Below, one piece after another: positions 5,649 through 7,099 of a DNA stretch of 7,099 nucleotides. The stretch spans positions 1-7,099 of the forward strand of contig DATGYC010000138.1 of the NCBI GenBank assembly GCA_035298385.1, given 5' to 3'. The translations under genes were made by a program, and so were the position numbers. Source of the DNA: DATGYC01 sp035298385. GTDB taxonomy: Bacteria > Bacillota > Sulfobacillia > Symbiobacteriales > Symbiobacteriaceae. Every line of letters begins with the position of its first letter. Position 1 is the first letter of the stretch. Below the pieces are notes generated by a model. It ran no database searches. It was given only the letters and a program-made list of their open reading frames with translations, and was not told the origin of the DNA.

Positions 5649-7099
5649 ATGGAGCGGAATCAGGTGACGGAGGCGCTCCGTCCTTGGGCTGGGCGCCGGC
5701 TTCTGCTGGCGCTGATTCTGGCCCTTCCCCTCGGACTGGCCGCGGGGGCGGTGGGGGGCGCCCTCCTCTGGGGGATCGCCCACCTGCTCTGGTGGCCTAC
5801 GGTTGGGCGCTGGGCGCTTGGGACGTTGATCGTAGGTGGGCTGGCCGGGCTTGCCTGGCCGCTCCTGTGGCGGCCCAGTGCGGCGCGGCAGGCTCGCTTT
5901 CTCGATCGCCATCTGCAGTTGGCGGATCGGCTCTCGACCGCTCTGGACCTGGCGGGGGAGTCACCGATCATCCTGGCCCAGCGCAAGGATGCGCTTGCAC
6001 ACCTGGCACGGTTCCAGCCGGCGGCGGCGCTGCCCCTGCGGGCGCCCTGGCGAGCGATCGGCGCCCTCACGGTAGCGGTACTGCTCCTTCTGGGTACAGC
6101 CCGCTGGCCCTTGCCTGAGCGCGTCGTCCGGCAGGGCGAGGTGAAGCAGGCGATCGCTCAAGCGGAGACCAAGGTCGATGCGGTCGAGAAGGAGCTCCAG
6201 AGGGCTGACCTGACCCCGGAACAGCGGCAGAGGCTGGCCGAGGCGCTGGCGAAGCTACGCGAGGAGCTCGCTGCCGCCGACCGAACCCTAGATCCCGCCA
6301 AGGCGGCGGAGCGGGTAGAGCAGGCGGTGGCGAAGGCCGAAAGCGATATCGCTGCCCTGGCGGGCGCTGGAAGCGGGGCGGCTGCCGGGGCGATGGCCGG
6401 GCTGAACGCCCTGCCCGATCTGGACGCCCTCGCTGATCAGTTGGCACAGATGACGCCGGAGCAGCGTGCGCAGTTGGCTGAACAGTTGGCGCAAGCGGCA
6501 GCCGGCGCCGGAGCGGACCCGGCGCTTGCGGGGGCGCTCCAGCAGGCGGGCTCTAGCCTGGTGGCTGGGGACCTAGCGGCGGCGAAGGGCGCCCTGCAGG
6601 CGGCGGGGGCCCGGGCGGATCAGTTGGCGGCGCAGGTGGCGCTGGGCGCCCAGGTGACGGGGGCGGTCGGGGATCTGCAGCAGGCGTCGGGGGCTGTGCA
6701 GGCCGCCGCCGCCGGGCAGGCTGGTCAAGTAGCGCAGGGTCAGGGCCAGGGCCAAGGTCAGGGCCAAGGTCAGGGTCAGGGTCAGGGCCAGGGCCAGGGC
6801 CAGGGCCAAGGCCAAGGCCAAGGTCAAGGTCAGGGTCAAGGCCAGGGTCAAGGCCAGGGTCAAGGCCAGGGTCAGGGCACCGGTGGTGGTGGGCAGTCCA
6901 GCGGGGGCGTCGGCTCCAACTGGACCGGCAACCCGGCCGACCTCGCCTCCGTCTTCGTCCCCGGCCAGATCGGGGCGGGCTCCCAGGGTGATATGGGCGT
7001 CGGGCCCGCTGGGCAGTCGTTGCCGGGTGCCTTGCGCCCCTACGACCAAGTCCTCGGGGAGTACGGCGCCCAGGCCCGTCAACACCTCGCCCAGAACCC
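5649..7099 (+). CDS. Three-helix membrane protein with coiled coil and (Gln-Gly)24 tract, C-terminus beyond window
   Basis: The frame is open from ATG 5649 to the last base, giving 483 residues and no stop, so it is partial. Hydrophobic segments are at about 18-48, 55-74 and 136-151. The basic residues before the first segment (RPWAGRR) and in the loop 75-135 put the N-terminus and that loop inside, leaving the chain after residue 152 outside. The loop carries FLDRHLQLADRLSTALDL (84-101). Residues about 160-235 are a charged helix likely to form a coiled coil, with TPEQRQRLAEAL (189-200) partly echoed by TPEQRAQLAEQL (269-280). Residues 240-360 are Ala/Gln/Gly-rich. Residues 363-410 are 24 uninterrupted Gln-Gly dipeptides, followed by a Gly/Ser-rich linker and an ordered end, VFVPGQIG (435-442) and PYDQVLGEYGAQARQHL (464-480). 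The plan matches low-complexity membrane proteins with two or three N-terminal helices and an external Gln/Gly-rich tail (as in the DUF4175-like group), but family membership is not proven. It probably works with the upstream ABC machine, perhaps reaching into the wall. Confidence 0.8.
   Translation, partial: MERNQVTEALRPWAGRRLLLALILALPLGLAAGAVGGALLWGIAHLLWWPTVGRWALGTLIVGGLAGLAWPLLWRPSAARQARFLDRHLQLADRLSTALDLAGESPIILAQRKDALAHLARFQPAAALPLRAPWRAIGALTVAVLLLLGTARWPLPERVVRQGEVKQAIAQAETKVDAVEKELQRADLTPEQRQRLAEALAKLREELAAADRTLDPAKAAERVEQAVAKAESDIAALAGAGSGAAAGAMAGLNALPDLDALADQLAQMTPEQRAQLAEQLAQAAAGAGADPALAGALQQAGSSLVAGDLAAAKGALQAAGARADQLAAQVALGAQVTGAVGDLQQASGAVQAAAAGQAGQVAQGQGQGQGQGQGQGQGQGQGQGQGQGQGQGQGQGQGQGQGQGQGQGQGTGGGGQSSGGVGSNWTGNPADLASVFVPGQIGAGSQGDMGVGPAGQSLPGALRPYDQVLGEYGAQARQHLAQN
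6735..6878 (+). repeat. Tandem hexanucleotide repeat CARGGY x 24 encoding (Gln-Gly)24
   Basis: Twenty-four perfect six-base units fill 144 bases without interruption. Every unit is CA[A/G]GG[C/T], and all variation lies in the third codon positions, so the peptide is always Gln-Gly. Units 7-12 (6771-6806) all have GGG, giving six GGG tracts each separated by three bases. Units 17-22 (6831-6866) form a 12-base higher-order repeat (CAGGGTCAAGGC, three times). The tract is part of the membrane protein gene. Confidence 0.97.

Noticed and set aside
1220..6157. GCGATCGC (HIP1-like) octamers at 1220, 5464 and 6150
   Set aside because: Three copies are more than expected by chance but far below cyanobacterial density, and nothing else here points to a cyanobacterium.
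6573..7085. Minus-strand frame with an Ala-Leu-Thr-Leu repeat
   Set aside because: It is the reverse complement of the Gln-Gly repeat. The + strand frame has a ribosome site, membrane helices and operon context.

Overview
The window is G+C-rich (roughly two thirds G+C by eye), tightly packed and read entirely on the + strand. Strong GGGAGG-type Shine-Dalgarno sites, an exported protein that joins a copper-amine-oxidase-like N domain, LysM and a spore-hydrolase-type GH18 domain, and a MATE transporter together suggest a high-GC, probably endospore-forming Gram-positive of the Bacillota type (Symbiobacterium- or Limnochorda-like). This assignment is inference. No rRNA, tRNA, mobile element or CRISPR array was seen.

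Layout. Bases 1-153 are the C-terminal end of a MATE-family efflux transporter. After a 40-base gap, 194-1732 encodes an exported LysM/GH18 glycoside hydrolase. A 190-base intergenic region (1733-1922) follows; it holds a long stem-loop terminator and the leader of the next unit. From 1923 a compact operon runs off the right edge. It encodes a large cysteine-free membrane protein with an extracytoplasmic glutamine-amidotransferase-like region (1923-3866), an ABC ATPase (3866-4789), an ABC-2-type permease (4789-5634), and a three-helix membrane protein with a coiled coil and a run of 24 Gln-Gly dipeptides (5649-7099, cut off by the window end).

How the genes may work together. The first three operon genes are translationally coupled by one-base stop/start overlaps (TAATG, TGATG), and the fourth starts 14 bases further on. 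The ATPase and permease should form an ABC-2 transporter. The first gene resembles the GldG-type auxiliary component of such transporters. The fourth resembles low-complexity membrane proteins with two or three N-terminal helices and an external Gln/Gly-rich tail. The likely product is an envelope-associated ABC machine of unknown substrate, and this operon is the best candidate here for an undescribed system. Other points of interest are the hexanucleotide repeat behind the Gln-Gly tract, which also makes a regular G-quadruplex motif, an over-represented GGGCGCCC palindrome, and the absence of cysteine from the three membrane proteins of the operon.
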